A DNA stretch of 64,000 nt from Paenibacillus sp. FSL R5-0517 (GTDB taxonomy: Bacteria; Bacillota; Bacilli; Paenibacillales; Paenibacillaceae). Shown here one piece after another: positions 22,345 to 31,223 of the stretch. Location of the stretch: positions 3,410,001-3,474,000 of the forward strand of contig NZ_CP150235.1 of assembly GCF_037974355.1 (NCBI RefSeq), in the 5' to 3' direction. Both the position numbers and the translations under genes were made by a program. The stretch's first letter is position 1. Every line of letters starts with the position of its first letter. Under the pieces are notes generated by a model, which did not search any database, was not told the origin of the DNA, and saw only the letters and a program-made list of their open reading frames with translations.

Positions 22345-24645
22345 ATGAATATGAAGAAGAAATTATCCATTTTTACCGCTTTAGCCGTTTTTCAGGCATT
22401 TGCAGTTGGTTCTGTGAATGCGCAATCAACACAGCAAGGTGACACCACGTCAGTAAACACGGCAAACGTAGAATCCGTAGAGGTGTTAAAACAAGAGCAG
22501 CCAATTGCAGAGCGTGAAGTGAAGACAGAGAGCAATAACAAATCGATCAGTACTCCATCCTCTGAAGCCAAGGAAACTAAAACCTCGACTGGCGATCAGG
22601 CAACAACCAAAACAGATAGTGAGAAACCTGCATTGGATGGGGAAGAAGCCACTACTGACGCAACGGGCACGAAACCTGAGGTTCAAGAGGAAGTGCCTGA
22701 GAAGGTTGAAACGCCAGCTACGCCAGCAGAAATAGAGCAACCATCCATTGACGGGACGTCTCCTGTAGCAGCAGGTGGTAATCTGACGTTATACATGAAT
22801 AGCAACAAAATGGAGCAGGATGGAAAAACGTATCTTGCTGGCCAGCCCATGGCTGTCAAAAACGGTGTATCCTATGTTGCCATTCGTGCGCTGGTTGACC
22901 GTGTGGGGTACGGGGTCAAATACGATAACAAAACCAAGGAAACCATCATTATTAGTGGTGACGATGAACTCCGATTCAAGACGAACAGCAAGGACTACAC
23001 GGTAAATGGAGAGACCAGAACGATGAAAGGCCCTGCTTATCAGCAAAAAAATACGTTCATGGTGCCGTTAACTTCCATCACTCAAGCCCTGAACATCACC
23101 TATAAAGTGAATCAGTCAGCCAAGACGGTTGTGCTGAATCTGAATACGAAACCTGTTGCAAGCTTCACCATTACCCAAAAGGAAATCTTTGCAGGCGATA
23201 CAGTGGACTACGTAACTTCAAACAGTTCACCCAATGGATTGGATATCGTTGACGAACGCTGGACAGGTCGCCAGGATTCATTTGATCAAGCAGGTACATA
23301 TACGATTTCATATCAAGTACAGGATGCCAACGGCCAATGGAGTGATCCTTACTCGATTACCATTGAAGTTATGACTCCTAATCTTCCTCCTGTAGCCATG
23401 TTTGCCACGGATAAAGAACAATATAAAATGGGCGAAAAAATAACATACACCGACCAAAGCACAGATGATGAAAATAATATTGTCAAAGCTGTGTGGGAGA
23501 ACAATCCACTTGCTTTCTTTGAACCGGGTCCAAAAACGGTAACACTTACGGTTACTGATAATCATGGCGCTACAAACACGTACTCCAAGGTGATCACCAT
23601 AACCAATGAGACCTTATATTCATTTACCGACTTCAATTTACTCTTCACGCCAGTAGGACAGAAATTCACCTTTAACGGCGGCGAAGTGACTACAATGGAG
23701 AAAGTGCCATATACGTATATGGATGAGCCAAGTTTGCTGATCCGCAGTAACAGCCCGGAAACGGTGAATACGGAAGGCATCGTGTATAAAGAATCATCTT
23801 CGGGACAGACCCGTTTCATGATTCACCACGTGAACAATACAGGCAAACGAGTAAAAATGTATGTGATTGCAACCAATAACAACCCGAATCCGGCTGTATT
23901 CGAACAGCAGAATATGGGCTTTGCTGGACCTACACCGTATGCTACTGTAGCCGGGAAATTGTCTATTGATAAATGGTTCAAGTCAATTCAGACCGGAGCG
24001 GATCAAAAGAAAGAGTACCTTCAACCTGGGGAAAGCAAATTGATTTTGACCGAACTTAATAAAACGCCGATGAAAGAAGGACAAGTCATCTCACTCTATT
24101 CGGATGCATATAGTGATTATTCCTTAGACTATAACGTTATCCTGGTGGAAGAAAATAAAGATCCGTTCGAAGCGTTGCCATTGCTTCCCGTGCTTGATCG
24201 TGACGGAGTGCATAACCGTGGTACGTATCCGAACGCGACTCGCATCATAAAGTACGATGAGCACGTGGGACTCAAACCGGCCCGTCTGCCACTTGGTGAC
24301 AATTCAAGCGATCCCAATCTGGTAGGAACAGATCCGATGGCCTACACAGATGCATCCAACGCGGGTAATTTCGGCGTATTGTACAAAATCACGCTGACCA
24401 ATGTTGCACCGCGTACGCTTATCTCCTTTAACCCTCGTGGAGGAAAGTACTCCGGAGTAGCGCTGGTGAACAACCAGTTGGTATCGATTGCCGAAGGCAA
24501 CGTTGCCGTTGCCAATTCAAGTGAACAAAGCGTTCTTTACCGCACCGGATCAATCGGAGAGAGCGTAACGATTCTGTTCTCAGCCGCGCCAGGAAGCAAC
24601 CTGCCGGTCAATCTGCTCTTTACACCGCTCCCATCGGAGAAGTAA
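22345..24645 (+). CDS. Secreted copper-amine-oxidase-N and PKD domain protein
   Basis: A 766-residue exported protein. Signal peptide about residues 1-26 (cut near VNA-QS), a low-complexity Thr/Glu/Pro/Lys region (about 30-145), a CuAmOx N-terminal-like domain (about 150-265, with NGVSYVAIRALVDRVGYGVKYD and FMVPLTSITQALN), two PKD-type beta-sandwiches (about 272-345 and 350-425, the second containing the STDDENNIV and TVTDNHGATNTY signatures), and a C-terminal region of about 340 residues I cannot assign. In Paenibacillus such proteins are usually wall-associated; the Cu_amine_oxidN1 domain is thought to bind the wall. No catalytic motif is seen. AGAAGGAG precedes the ATG, with a second ATG two codons later. 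It has its own terminator. Confidence 0.8.
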   Translation: MNMKKKLSIFTALAVFQAFAVGSVNAQSTQQGDTTSVNTANVESVEVLKQEQPIAEREVKTESNNKSISTPSSEAKETKTSTGDQATTKTDSEKPALDGEEATTDATGTKPEVQEEVPEKVETPATPAEIEQPSIDGTSPVAAGGNLTLYMNSNKMEQDGKTYLAGQPMAVKNGVSYVAIRALVDRVGYGVKYDNKTKETIIISGDDELRFKTNSKDYTVNGETRTMKGPAYQQKNTFMVPLTSITQALNITYKVNQSAKTVVLNLNTKPVASFTITQKEIFAGDTVDYVTSNSSPNGLDIVDERWTGRQDSFDQAGTYTISYQVQDANGQWSDPYSITIEVMTPNLPPVAMFATDKEQYKMGEKITYTDQSTDDENNIVKAVWENNPLAFFEPGPKTVTLTVTDNHGATNTYSKVITITNETLYSFTDFNLLFTPVGQKFTFNGGEVTTMEKVPYTYMDEPSLLIRSNSPETVNTEGIVYKESSSGQTRFMIHHVNNTGKRVKMYVIATNNNPNPAVFEQQNMGFAGPTPYATVAGKLSIDKWFKSIQTGADQKKEYLQPGESKLILTELNKTPMKEGQVISLYSDAYSDYSLDYNVILVEENKDPFEALPLLPVLDRDGVHNRGTYPNATRIIKYDEHVGLKPARLPLGDNSSDPNLVGTDPMAYTDASNAGNFGVLYKITLTNVAPRTLISFNPRGGKYSGVALVNNQLVSIAEGNVAVANSSEQSVLYRTGSIGESVTILFSAAPGSNLPVNLLFTPLPSEK

Positions 24646-24695
24646 GGTAGTTGTCTCTTATAACGAATGCTTTGTGCGATGCGTTAATCATCGAC

Positions 24696-24726
24696 AGAAA
24701 AGACTCCATATGGGGTCTTTTCTTTT
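24696..24726 (+). terminator. Terminator after the CuAmOx-N/PKD gene
   Basis: Stem AGAAAAGACTCC/GGGGTCTTTTCT with an ATAT loop and a T-rich tail. Confidence 0.88.
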
Positions 24727-24909
24727 CATAAGGCAATATGAAGATGTACGTAATGGACACAATCAAAAAGTCATATATGGCACCGCTATTTCTACTTAGG
24801 AGGAATCCATTCCGATGAATGTATTAGGGATTATATAATCAATGATCAATACAGCCAAGATAAGCGCAGCTCATGGACCAGAAAAATATTGATGGGAGCG
24901 TGACGATCG

Positions 24910-25665
24910 ATGAACAATAGAGAACGATTTACGAGTCGGGTCGATTCGTACTTGAAATACCGCCCGAGCTATCCAAAAGAGGCTATTGACTATATGTACG
25001 ATGTCGTCGGTTTACGTGCGAACAGTACCATATCAGACATCGGTTCAGGTACTGGGATCATCTCAAAACTACTTCTGGAACGCGGAAGCTATGTAATAGC
25101 GGTCGAGCCAAATCAGGCTATGCGGGAAGCCGCCGAGCAAACGTTAAAAAGTAGTCCGCAATTCGTGAGTATAGCAGGTTCTGCAGAATCTACGGGATTA
25201 CCTGATCAGTCGGTTGATTTTATTGTCTGTGCTCAGGCATTCCACTGGTTCGATCAATCCGCAGCCCAAATCGAGTTTCGCAGAATTCTACGGCCTGGCG
25301 GGAGAGTAATACTCATCTGGAATTCACGTCTTACACACGGTACTCCGTTTCGTGAAGAATACAATCAACTGCTCCATACATATGGAACCGACTACCAAAA
25401 AGTTAATCATAAAAATATTTCTCAGGCGATATTGCTCTCTTTTTTCAAGGAAGGTTCAATGCATGAAATGCGATTCAGAATGAGTCAGGAGTTCGATTTC
25501 GAAGGATTGAAAGGCAGGTTGCTATCATCTTCCTATAGCCCTGCACCAGGGCATGCAAATTACGATCCTATGATATCAGCACTGCGAAATTTATTTGATA
25601 AAAATAATCAAGAGGGTACTGTTGCATTCGACTATGAAACTGAAATGTTTTGGGGAGAAGTATAG
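24910..25665 (+). CDS. Class I SAM-dependent methyltransferase
   Basis: A 251-residue cytoplasmic methyltransferase. Motif I ISDIGSGTGIIS (about residues 41-52) binds SAM, acidic residue E63 follows in AVEPNQAM, and motif IV region VDFIVCAQAFHWFD and LRPGGRVILIWN are typical of the Methyltransf_11 class related to trans-aconitate or small-molecule methyltransferases. GGGAG lies upstream of the ATG. It stands alone, followed by a terminator of the recurring AGTCGCT family. Substrate unknown. Confidence 0.88.
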   Translation: MNNRERFTSRVDSYLKYRPSYPKEAIDYMYDVVGLRANSTISDIGSGTGIISKLLLERGSYVIAVEPNQAMREAAEQTLKSSPQFVSIAGSAESTGLPDQSVDFIVCAQAFHWFDQSAAQIEFRRILRPGGRVILIWNSRLTHGTPFREEYNQLLHTYGTDYQKVNHKNISQAILLSFFKEGSMHEMRFRMSQEFDFEGLKGRLLSSSYSPAPGHANYDPMISALRNLFDKNNQEGTVAFDYETEMFWGEV

Positions 25666-25722
25666 ATCCCCTAATGAAACCCAGTCATATCAATAAGGAA
25701 TAAGAATATAACGCCATTTGAA

Positions 25723-25747
25723 AGTCGCTATTTTAGCGGCTTTTTTT
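25723..25747 (+). terminator. Terminator, AGTCGCT/AGCGGCT family, copy 3
   Basis: AGTCGCTA, short loop, TAGCGGCT and seven T. Confidence 0.87.
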
Positions 25748-25815
25748 ATTTTATTAGAACAAGTTCTTGTCCAGCTTGCTTGGATTCAGTTGTTGAAACG
25801 AACCCTGGCACACTC

Positions 25816-25878
25816 CTTAAAATCTTATAAGAAATTCTTGAAATTTCAGAAATTTATCCGATAAACGGGTGCTATTAT
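25816..25878 (+). promoter_or_regulatory. Promoter with conserved activator block (copy 1) for the ABC operon
   Basis: The block starting CTTAAAATC and continuing through TATAAGAAATTCTT to AGAAATTT matches 36496-36535 at 35 of 40 positions without gaps, and an extended -10 (TGCTATTAT, 25870-25878) sits at the same offset as TGCTAAGAT in the second copy. The nominal -35 is AAATTT, poor for sigma-A. It is probably bound by the YesN-type regulator at 31223-32833 (inference). Confidence 0.65.
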
Positions 25879-25907
25879 ACAAATACAAACAAAGACGAGG
25901 TGATGAA

Positions 25908-26855
25908 ATGCAAGCAAAATTGGCAGCGGACGCCGTTCCCATCTCCCCAAAGCGAAAGTCATGGATCAGGACAATACAAAAGCACAAAGTGATGTATGCT
26001 CTCTTATTACCAGCCTTAATTTACTTTGCCGTATTCAAATACATTCCCATGGCGGGAATCATGATTGCTTTTAAAAACTATAACCTCGCTCTGGGACTAT
26101 GGGATAGCCCATGGGTGGGATTCAAAAATTTTACGGATTTTATGAACGGCGTTTATTTCTGGGACATCATGAAAAATACGATCATCATATCGCTGTATAA
26201 GCTATTGTTCGGATTCTCCGCGCCCATCGTACTTGCTTTACTCCTCAATGAAGTGTATAGCCAATGGTTTAAGAAAATCGTACAGACCATCACTTATTTG
26301 CCTCATTTTCTGTCATGGGTCATTGTTTATGGAATTATGGTGGCATTACTAGCCCCAGGTGATGGTCTCTTTAACATGATTATGAAGGATTTTGGTTTTG
26401 AACCCATCTCGTTTCTAACGGAACCTGCCTGGGGCAGATTGCTGATCATCTTATCTGAAGTATGGAAGGATATTGGATGGGGGGCAATATTGTACCTTGC
26501 CGCCTTGGCAGGAATAGATCCAAGCTTATATGAAGCGGCTCGAATGGATGGCGCTTCCAAATGGAGACAACTATGGCATATCACGTTACCTGGTATTCGA
26601 GGAGTCATTATTCTGATGCTGATTCTAAAATTAAGCCATATCCTGGATGCGGGTTTTGACCAAATATTCATGTTTGCCAACACGTTTAACCAGGAGAAGA
26701 TCGACATTATCGACACATGGGTATACCGTGAAGGGTTGGAGCGTCTCAAGATTGGCTTGGCTACTGCTGTAGGGTTGTTTAAAGCTGTCATCGGATTTGC
26801 TTTGGTGTTGGCAGCGAATAAGCTCGCCAAAAAATTCGATGGGCAAATTTGGTGA
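25908..26855 (+). CDS. ABC sugar transporter permease, LplB type (second system)
   Basis: Membrane channel subunit of a CUT1-type importer, about 315 residues from the preferred start. About six TM segments. The FKYIPMAGIMIAFKNYNLALG opening and EAARMDGASKWRQLWHITLPG EAA loop are typical. ATG at 25908 is chosen over the upstream in-frame start at 25869 because GAGGTGATG lies directly upstream. First gene of an operon (two permeases, binding protein, then kinase and regulator, oxidoreductase and SGNH hydrolase). The substrate is unknown; see the locus-level finding. Confidence 0.92.
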   Translation: MQAKLAADAVPISPKRKSWIRTIQKHKVMYALLLPALIYFAVFKYIPMAGIMIAFKNYNLALGLWDSPWVGFKNFTDFMNGVYFWDIMKNTIIISLYKLLFGFSAPIVLALLLNEVYSQWFKKIVQTITYLPHFLSWVIVYGIMVALLAPGDGLFNMIMKDFGFEPISFLTEPAWGRLLIILSEVWKDIGWGAILYLAALAGIDPSLYEAARMDGASKWRQLWHITLPGIRGVIILMLILKLSHILDAGFDQIFMFANTFNQEKIDIIDTWVYREGLERLKIGLATAVGLFKAVIGFALVLAANKLAKKFDGQIW

Positions 26856-26868
26856 GGTGGTCTTTAGA

Positions 26869-27738
26869 ATGATCCATATGACAATCGGTGAAAAAGTCTG
26901 GCAAACCGTCGTTTATGTAATGCTTATTTTGTTATCCCTACTTTGTGTGCTGCCCTTCCTCTATGTGGTTGCTGTCTCCGTAACGCCAGAATCGGAAGTA
27001 TTAAGAAGAGGGATTGTGATTATACCCGAATCCTTTACCTTTTTGGCCTATAAAGAAGTATTCGTTTCTCACGGGATCTGGCAGGCGTATAAAATTACGT
27101 TGTTTCGAACGATTGTAGGCACTGCGTTAAATGTATTTTTTACAGTAATCGCGGCATATCCGTTATCCAAAAAATATTTGCCCGGAAGAAGTCCGTTTTT
27201 ACTCTTCATTGTATTTACCATGATGTTCAGCGGGGGGTTAATTCCGACCTATCTACTAATTCGTTCTCTCGGATTGTTAAATAGTCCGTGGGTATTGATT
27301 ATTCCCAATCTCATTAGTGCATTTAATCTGGTGATCATTAAAGGATTTTTTGAGCAACTACCTGGTGAAATCGAGGAATCCGCGAGGGTAGACGGTGCCA
27401 GTGAGCTTCAGACGTTATGGCGGATCATTTTACCTCTGTCGTTACCCGTGCTTTCAACCATTTCCTTGTTTTACGCAGTCGGGCATTGGAACAGTTATTT
27501 CGATGCCATTGTATATATCAATGATTCCAACTACATGCCACTTCAAGTGATTTTGCGCAATATCCTGCTTAACGTCGCAACGCAAAGCGCTGATTCGCTC
27601 GCCAATTCCGGAGCTGTCAGTACGTTCGCTGTGCAAATGGCTACAGTTGTTGTGACTACGGTCCCGATTTTGATCGTTTATCCATTTTTGCAAAAGCATT
27701 TTACCAAAGGTGTGCTCCTGGGATCCGTTAAAGGTTAA
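26869..27738 (+). CDS. ABC sugar transporter permease, LplC/YtcP type (second system)
   Basis: Partner permease of 289 residues, about six TM helices, EAA-loop region EESARVDGASELQTLWRIILPLSLP and typical YtcP C-terminus PFLQKHFTKGVLLGSVKG. The ORF extends upstream into the preceding permease gene, but ATG at 26869 with GGTGAGGTGG about 8 nt before it is the credible start, leaving 13 bp after the first permease stop. Confidence 0.92.
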   Translation: MIHMTIGEKVWQTVVYVMLILLSLLCVLPFLYVVAVSVTPESEVLRRGIVIIPESFTFLAYKEVFVSHGIWQAYKITLFRTIVGTALNVFFTVIAAYPLSKKYLPGRSPFLLFIVFTMMFSGGLIPTYLLIRSLGLLNSPWVLIIPNLISAFNLVIIKGFFEQLPGEIEESARVDGASELQTLWRIILPLSLPVLSTISLFYAVGHWNSYFDAIVYINDSNYMPLQVILRNILLNVATQSADSLANSGAVSTFAVQMATVVVTTVPILIVYPFLQKHFTKGVLLGSVKG

Positions 27739-27803
27739 AAGGTGTTCCAACCTAACTTATTACGGGCAAACCGTGATAATATACAAACAAAGGAGAGGTC
27801 AAT

Positions 27804-29390
27804 ATGCAGCGTAAAAAGATTTCATTTGCTATTATGTCGGCAATCTTAGGACTTGGAACGCTATTGTCGGGTTGTGGGGGAAATGAAGAAGTTACATCGA
27901 CAACCTCGAGTAATGTGCAAGACCAGTCTGGCCAGTTTGCAACCAAAATGAAGATCTCCATGTTTAACCAAGGTACGTTCAATGCTGCTGCTCCAGTACC
28001 TCCACGGGATGAAGATATTCAACGCCAAATGTTGGAAGAAGAGATGAACATCGACTTGGATATGATGATTCCTCAAGCGGGTCAAGCAACAACCAAACTG
28101 AACACGCTCATTGCAGGCGGGGATATTCCAGACTTGATCTTCTTGAAGAGTCGTGCTGATCTTGCACAATATTACGACCAAGGCGTGCTTGCGGATTTGA
28201 CCCCTTATCTGGATCAGTTTCCTGAATTACAGAAACGGTTTGGCAATGACTCCTGGGAGGCGATGTCCTATCAAGGGAAAACGATCGGAGTTCCAGGCTA
28301 TGATAATGTAAACGGTATCAGTCGTAGCTACTTCATCCGTAACGATTGGCTGAAAAAGTTGAATATGGATGTGCCAACGACACCTGACGAGTTGTTCGAA
28401 GTTATGAAAGCCTTTACAGAGAAAGATCCGGACGGGAATGGCAAAAACGATACGTACGGATTCATCGGCGGTATGAATAAAGAAGGCAATCTGCAAACCT
28501 ACGGCTTTGATAGCCTGATGTGGATGTTTGGCGTTAATCCTCCTTCGGCCGTTGAGATAAAAGATAATGAACCGGTATTCCTGTTTATCGATCCCAAAAT
28601 GAAAGAGGCACTTGCCTACATTAACAAAATGATGGCAGCCAAAGTCGTAGATCCGGATTGGGTGACGATGAATTCACCTGATCTGTTGGATCAAAAGATG
28701 TTTAAGGGTAAAGTTGGCTTCATGATCAGAGATGCCCGCAGGCTGGAACCGGATTATCAACAGAAAATGAAAGAAATTAGTGGAGAGGTGCCGGAATGGA
28801 TCGTTATTCCTCCGATGAAAGGTCCTTACGGCGATCAGATTGTAGAGAGAAAATCGTTCCAGGGCAATTCATGGGCCATATCTGCAAAAGCGGACGAGGA
28901 CAAAATCATTCGCATCTTGTCCATGCTGAATTATCTCTTTACGGATGAAGAAGCCTATCCGAATTTTGCATACGGAATCAAAGGGATTCATTGGGATGTG
29001 GTGGATGGCAAAATCAAAAATAAAACCTCCGAGTTATCGAAGGAAATGAAAGAGAAGTACCTGTGGGTCGATCATTATAGAATGCCGCGGCGCGGTGATG
29101 ATGCGGAGTACTTCAGCTTCCAGAATCCGAAGACAGCGGAAGCCTTCAAGAACAATCAGCAATATGTGGGGCCAACGTTACCCGGTAATTTATTGACCCC
29201 AGACCCGAGCGACACCTTGGATGCTGACCGCCAACGGTTCATTAATGAAAGCTTGGTCAAATTTATGACGGGCAAAGAACCTCTTTCCAACTGGGACAAT
29301 TTCCTCCAAACGTTGGATACCAAGTTTGATATGCAGAAATATAAGGAAACAGCCATCCAGCAATTTAAAGACGCCGGCCTCATCAAGTAA
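27804..29390 (+). CDS. ABC transporter substrate-binding lipoprotein (second system)
   Basis: A 528-residue extracellular binding lipoprotein with a lipobox LSGC and lipid-modified C24. It carries the DPDGNGKNDTYGF calcium-like loop typical of these large Paenibacillus binding proteins. AAGGAGAGG precedes the ATG. A terminator follows immediately, so this gene may be transcribed at higher level than the kinase and regulator genes downstream, as is common for binding proteins. The ligand is inferred only from genomic context (a complex polysaccharide fragment). Confidence 0.92.
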   Translation: MQRKKISFAIMSAILGLGTLLSGCGGNEEVTSTTSSNVQDQSGQFATKMKISMFNQGTFNAAAPVPPRDEDIQRQMLEEEMNIDLDMMIPQAGQATTKLNTLIAGGDIPDLIFLKSRADLAQYYDQGVLADLTPYLDQFPELQKRFGNDSWEAMSYQGKTIGVPGYDNVNGISRSYFIRNDWLKKLNMDVPTTPDELFEVMKAFTEKDPDGNGKNDTYGFIGGMNKEGNLQTYGFDSLMWMFGVNPPSAVEIKDNEPVFLFIDPKMKEALAYINKMMAAKVVDPDWVTMNSPDLLDQKMFKGKVGFMIRDARRLEPDYQQKMKEISGEVPEWIVIPPMKGPYGDQIVERKSFQGNSWAISAKADEDKIIRILSMLNYLFTDEEAYPNFAYGIKGIHWDVVDGKIKNKTSELSKEMKEKYLWVDHYRMPRRGDDAEYFSFQNPKTAEAFKNNQQYVGPTLPGNLLTPDPSDTLDADRQRFINESLVKFMTGKEPLSNWDNFLQTLDTKFDMQKYKETAIQQFKDAGLIK

Positions 29391-29398
29391 AAATAAAC

Positions 29399-29434
29399 AA
29401 AGAGAGAGTGGCTATTCGTAGCCCCTCTCTTTAT
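29399..29434 (+). terminator. Terminator or attenuator between the binding-protein and kinase genes
   Basis: Strong stem AAGAGAGAGTGGCTA/TAGCCCCTCTCTTT with a TTCG tetraloop. The T tract is short, so partial read-through into the kinase gene is possible. Confidence 0.7.
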
Positions 29435-29483
29435 TCGCATATGCTATTCTTAGTACAAAACGGAACTAAAAGGAAGATGATCG

Positions 29484-31223
29484 ATGCGAAGAAGAATCAG
29501 CTTGCCTTTAAAATTGTTTTTTATCGTGTTCGCGTTTGTATTGGGCTGCATCATCTTGATAAGCCAATTATCTTATCGCTATGTCCAAAAAGAAATACGA
29601 ACCAATGATATTTATTACACCAATCAAATATTAGACAAGGTGGACCAGTATTTCACCGTTAACTTTTCCTCCTTCCAAACGATCCTCTTCTCGGTTGAAA
29701 CTTCGGTGAAAGCCAATATTAACCATACCGAAGTGATTAAAGAGCAATTAAGAGAACTGTATGAACTCAACAGTAATTATGTTAGTAATATTTATTTGAT
29801 CAAAAGCGATTTATCCATTCTGGGCGGAAGTGCACCTACACGAATATTCGATGAACCTTTATCGGAAAGAGAATCTTTATATGATGCGGCTGACAAAAAT
29901 AGAAGGACTACCTTTGTTAGTGAACCATACAAATCAAAGTACTCCGGCTGGACTGTTACGATGGTTCGTTATCTGAACGGTGCTCCGTTTCCTATGGCCA
30001 TTGCGGTTGATCTGGATCTAAATGCCATTGAAGAAACCTTGTTCAAGATTAATAAACAGGAACAAATGAATCTGGCTCTGATCACCGCCTCAGGTAAGAT
30101 CATTGCCGGATTTTCTGAAAATAAAGGACCCCTGAGTATTCAAGATCATACGTTTTCGATCGGGGAGACGTCAGCGGAAGAAATTTTGGATACGTCAGAA
30201 ACAAATCTTCAACTGCATACGAAGGATGGTATTCCCGTCTCTCTTTTGAAGAAACCAACGGAGAAATTCAACTGGACCATTGTCTCCGTTAATGATGAAT
30301 CCCGTTTGAAAGCAGCTTTGTCCAGATTGGAAACCTATTATATTGAGCTTCTGGCTGCAGGTCTTCTGTTAAGTTTGTTCATTTCTTTCATGGTTGCCAA
30401 ATTTATAAGAAAACCACTATATACACTCAAAACAAAAATGAAACAGGTCGAACAAGGCATCCTCACAACGACAGTAACCATTAACCGGAACGATGAGTTT
30501 GGAGATCTTTCACGCGCATTTGATCGTATGTTACAGCAAATTGTTGAACTGATTCGCCGAGCCGAGCTTCATAATGAACTTGAGCGGAAGCTGGAAATTC
30601 AGGTATTACAGTCTCAAATAAACCCACATTTTCTGTATAACACGCTTGGTTCGATCAGCAATGTGATACGTCTTGGACAAATAGAGAAAGTCGATGTGGT
30701 AATCGGGTCGCTCATTTCATTATTGGAGTATGGGATAGACGATGCTTCTGAGAAGGTTTCCCTACGCCAGGAATTACGCAATGTAGCGGACTATATCGAG
30801 ATCCAGAACATTCGGTATAACCGAAACTTCAATTTGATTGAACATATCGAAGCAGGATTAATGGATTTTCCGGTTTTCCGAATGTTGTTGCAGCCCCTTG
30901 TGGAGAATAGTATCTTCCATGGTTATAACGGAGGCGAAATTGAGGGACCTATTACGATTCATGCGTACAGGGAGGAAGACTATGTCATCATCGAAGTTGT
31001 TGACCAAGGTGAGGGAATTCCGGCCGACCAATTAAAGCATATTTTAATCTCAGAACCGAGTGAAGAGGAAGTAAAAAGAAAAAGAATCGGGTTGAATAAT
31101 ATTCATAGTCGAATAAGACTTCACTACGGAGATCAATTCGGACTGGATATCATTAGCATACCTAAGGAAATAACCCGCATACGCGCATTATTCCCGGCAG
31201 AATTGCAAAAAGGAGATGCATAA
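29484..31223 (+). CDS. YesM-type sensor histidine kinase (second system)
   Basis: A 579-residue membrane kinase. TM1 about residues 10-30, an extracellular Cache-like sensor region (about 35-280), TM2 about 285-305, HAMP (about 306-360), then His_kinase with phosphoacceptor H382 in QSQINPHFLYN, and a HATPase domain with N-box PLVENSIFHG and G-box DQGEGIP. ATG start. The stop overlaps the start of the response regulator by one base (TAATG), indicating translational coupling. Presumed to sense the polysaccharide imported by the adjacent ABC system. Confidence 0.93.
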   Translation: MRRRISLPLKLFFIVFAFVLGCIILISQLSYRYVQKEIRTNDIYYTNQILDKVDQYFTVNFSSFQTILFSVETSVKANINHTEVIKEQLRELYELNSNYVSNIYLIKSDLSILGGSAPTRIFDEPLSERESLYDAADKNRRTTFVSEPYKSKYSGWTVTMVRYLNGAPFPMAIAVDLDLNAIEETLFKINKQEQMNLALITASGKIIAGFSENKGPLSIQDHTFSIGETSAEEILDTSETNLQLHTKDGIPVSLLKKPTEKFNWTIVSVNDESRLKAALSRLETYYIELLAAGLLLSLFISFMVAKFIRKPLYTLKTKMKQVEQGILTTTVTINRNDEFGDLSRAFDRMLQQIVELIRRAELHNELERKLEIQVLQSQINPHFLYNTLGSISNVIRLGQIEKVDVVIGSLISLLEYGIDDASEKVSLRQELRNVADYIEIQNIRYNRNFNLIEHIEAGLMDFPVFRMLLQPLVENSIFHGYNGGEIEGPITIHAYREEDYVIIEVVDQGEGIPADQLKHILISEPSEEEVKRKRIGLNNIHSRIRLHYGDQFGLDIISIPKEITRIRALFPAELQKGDA

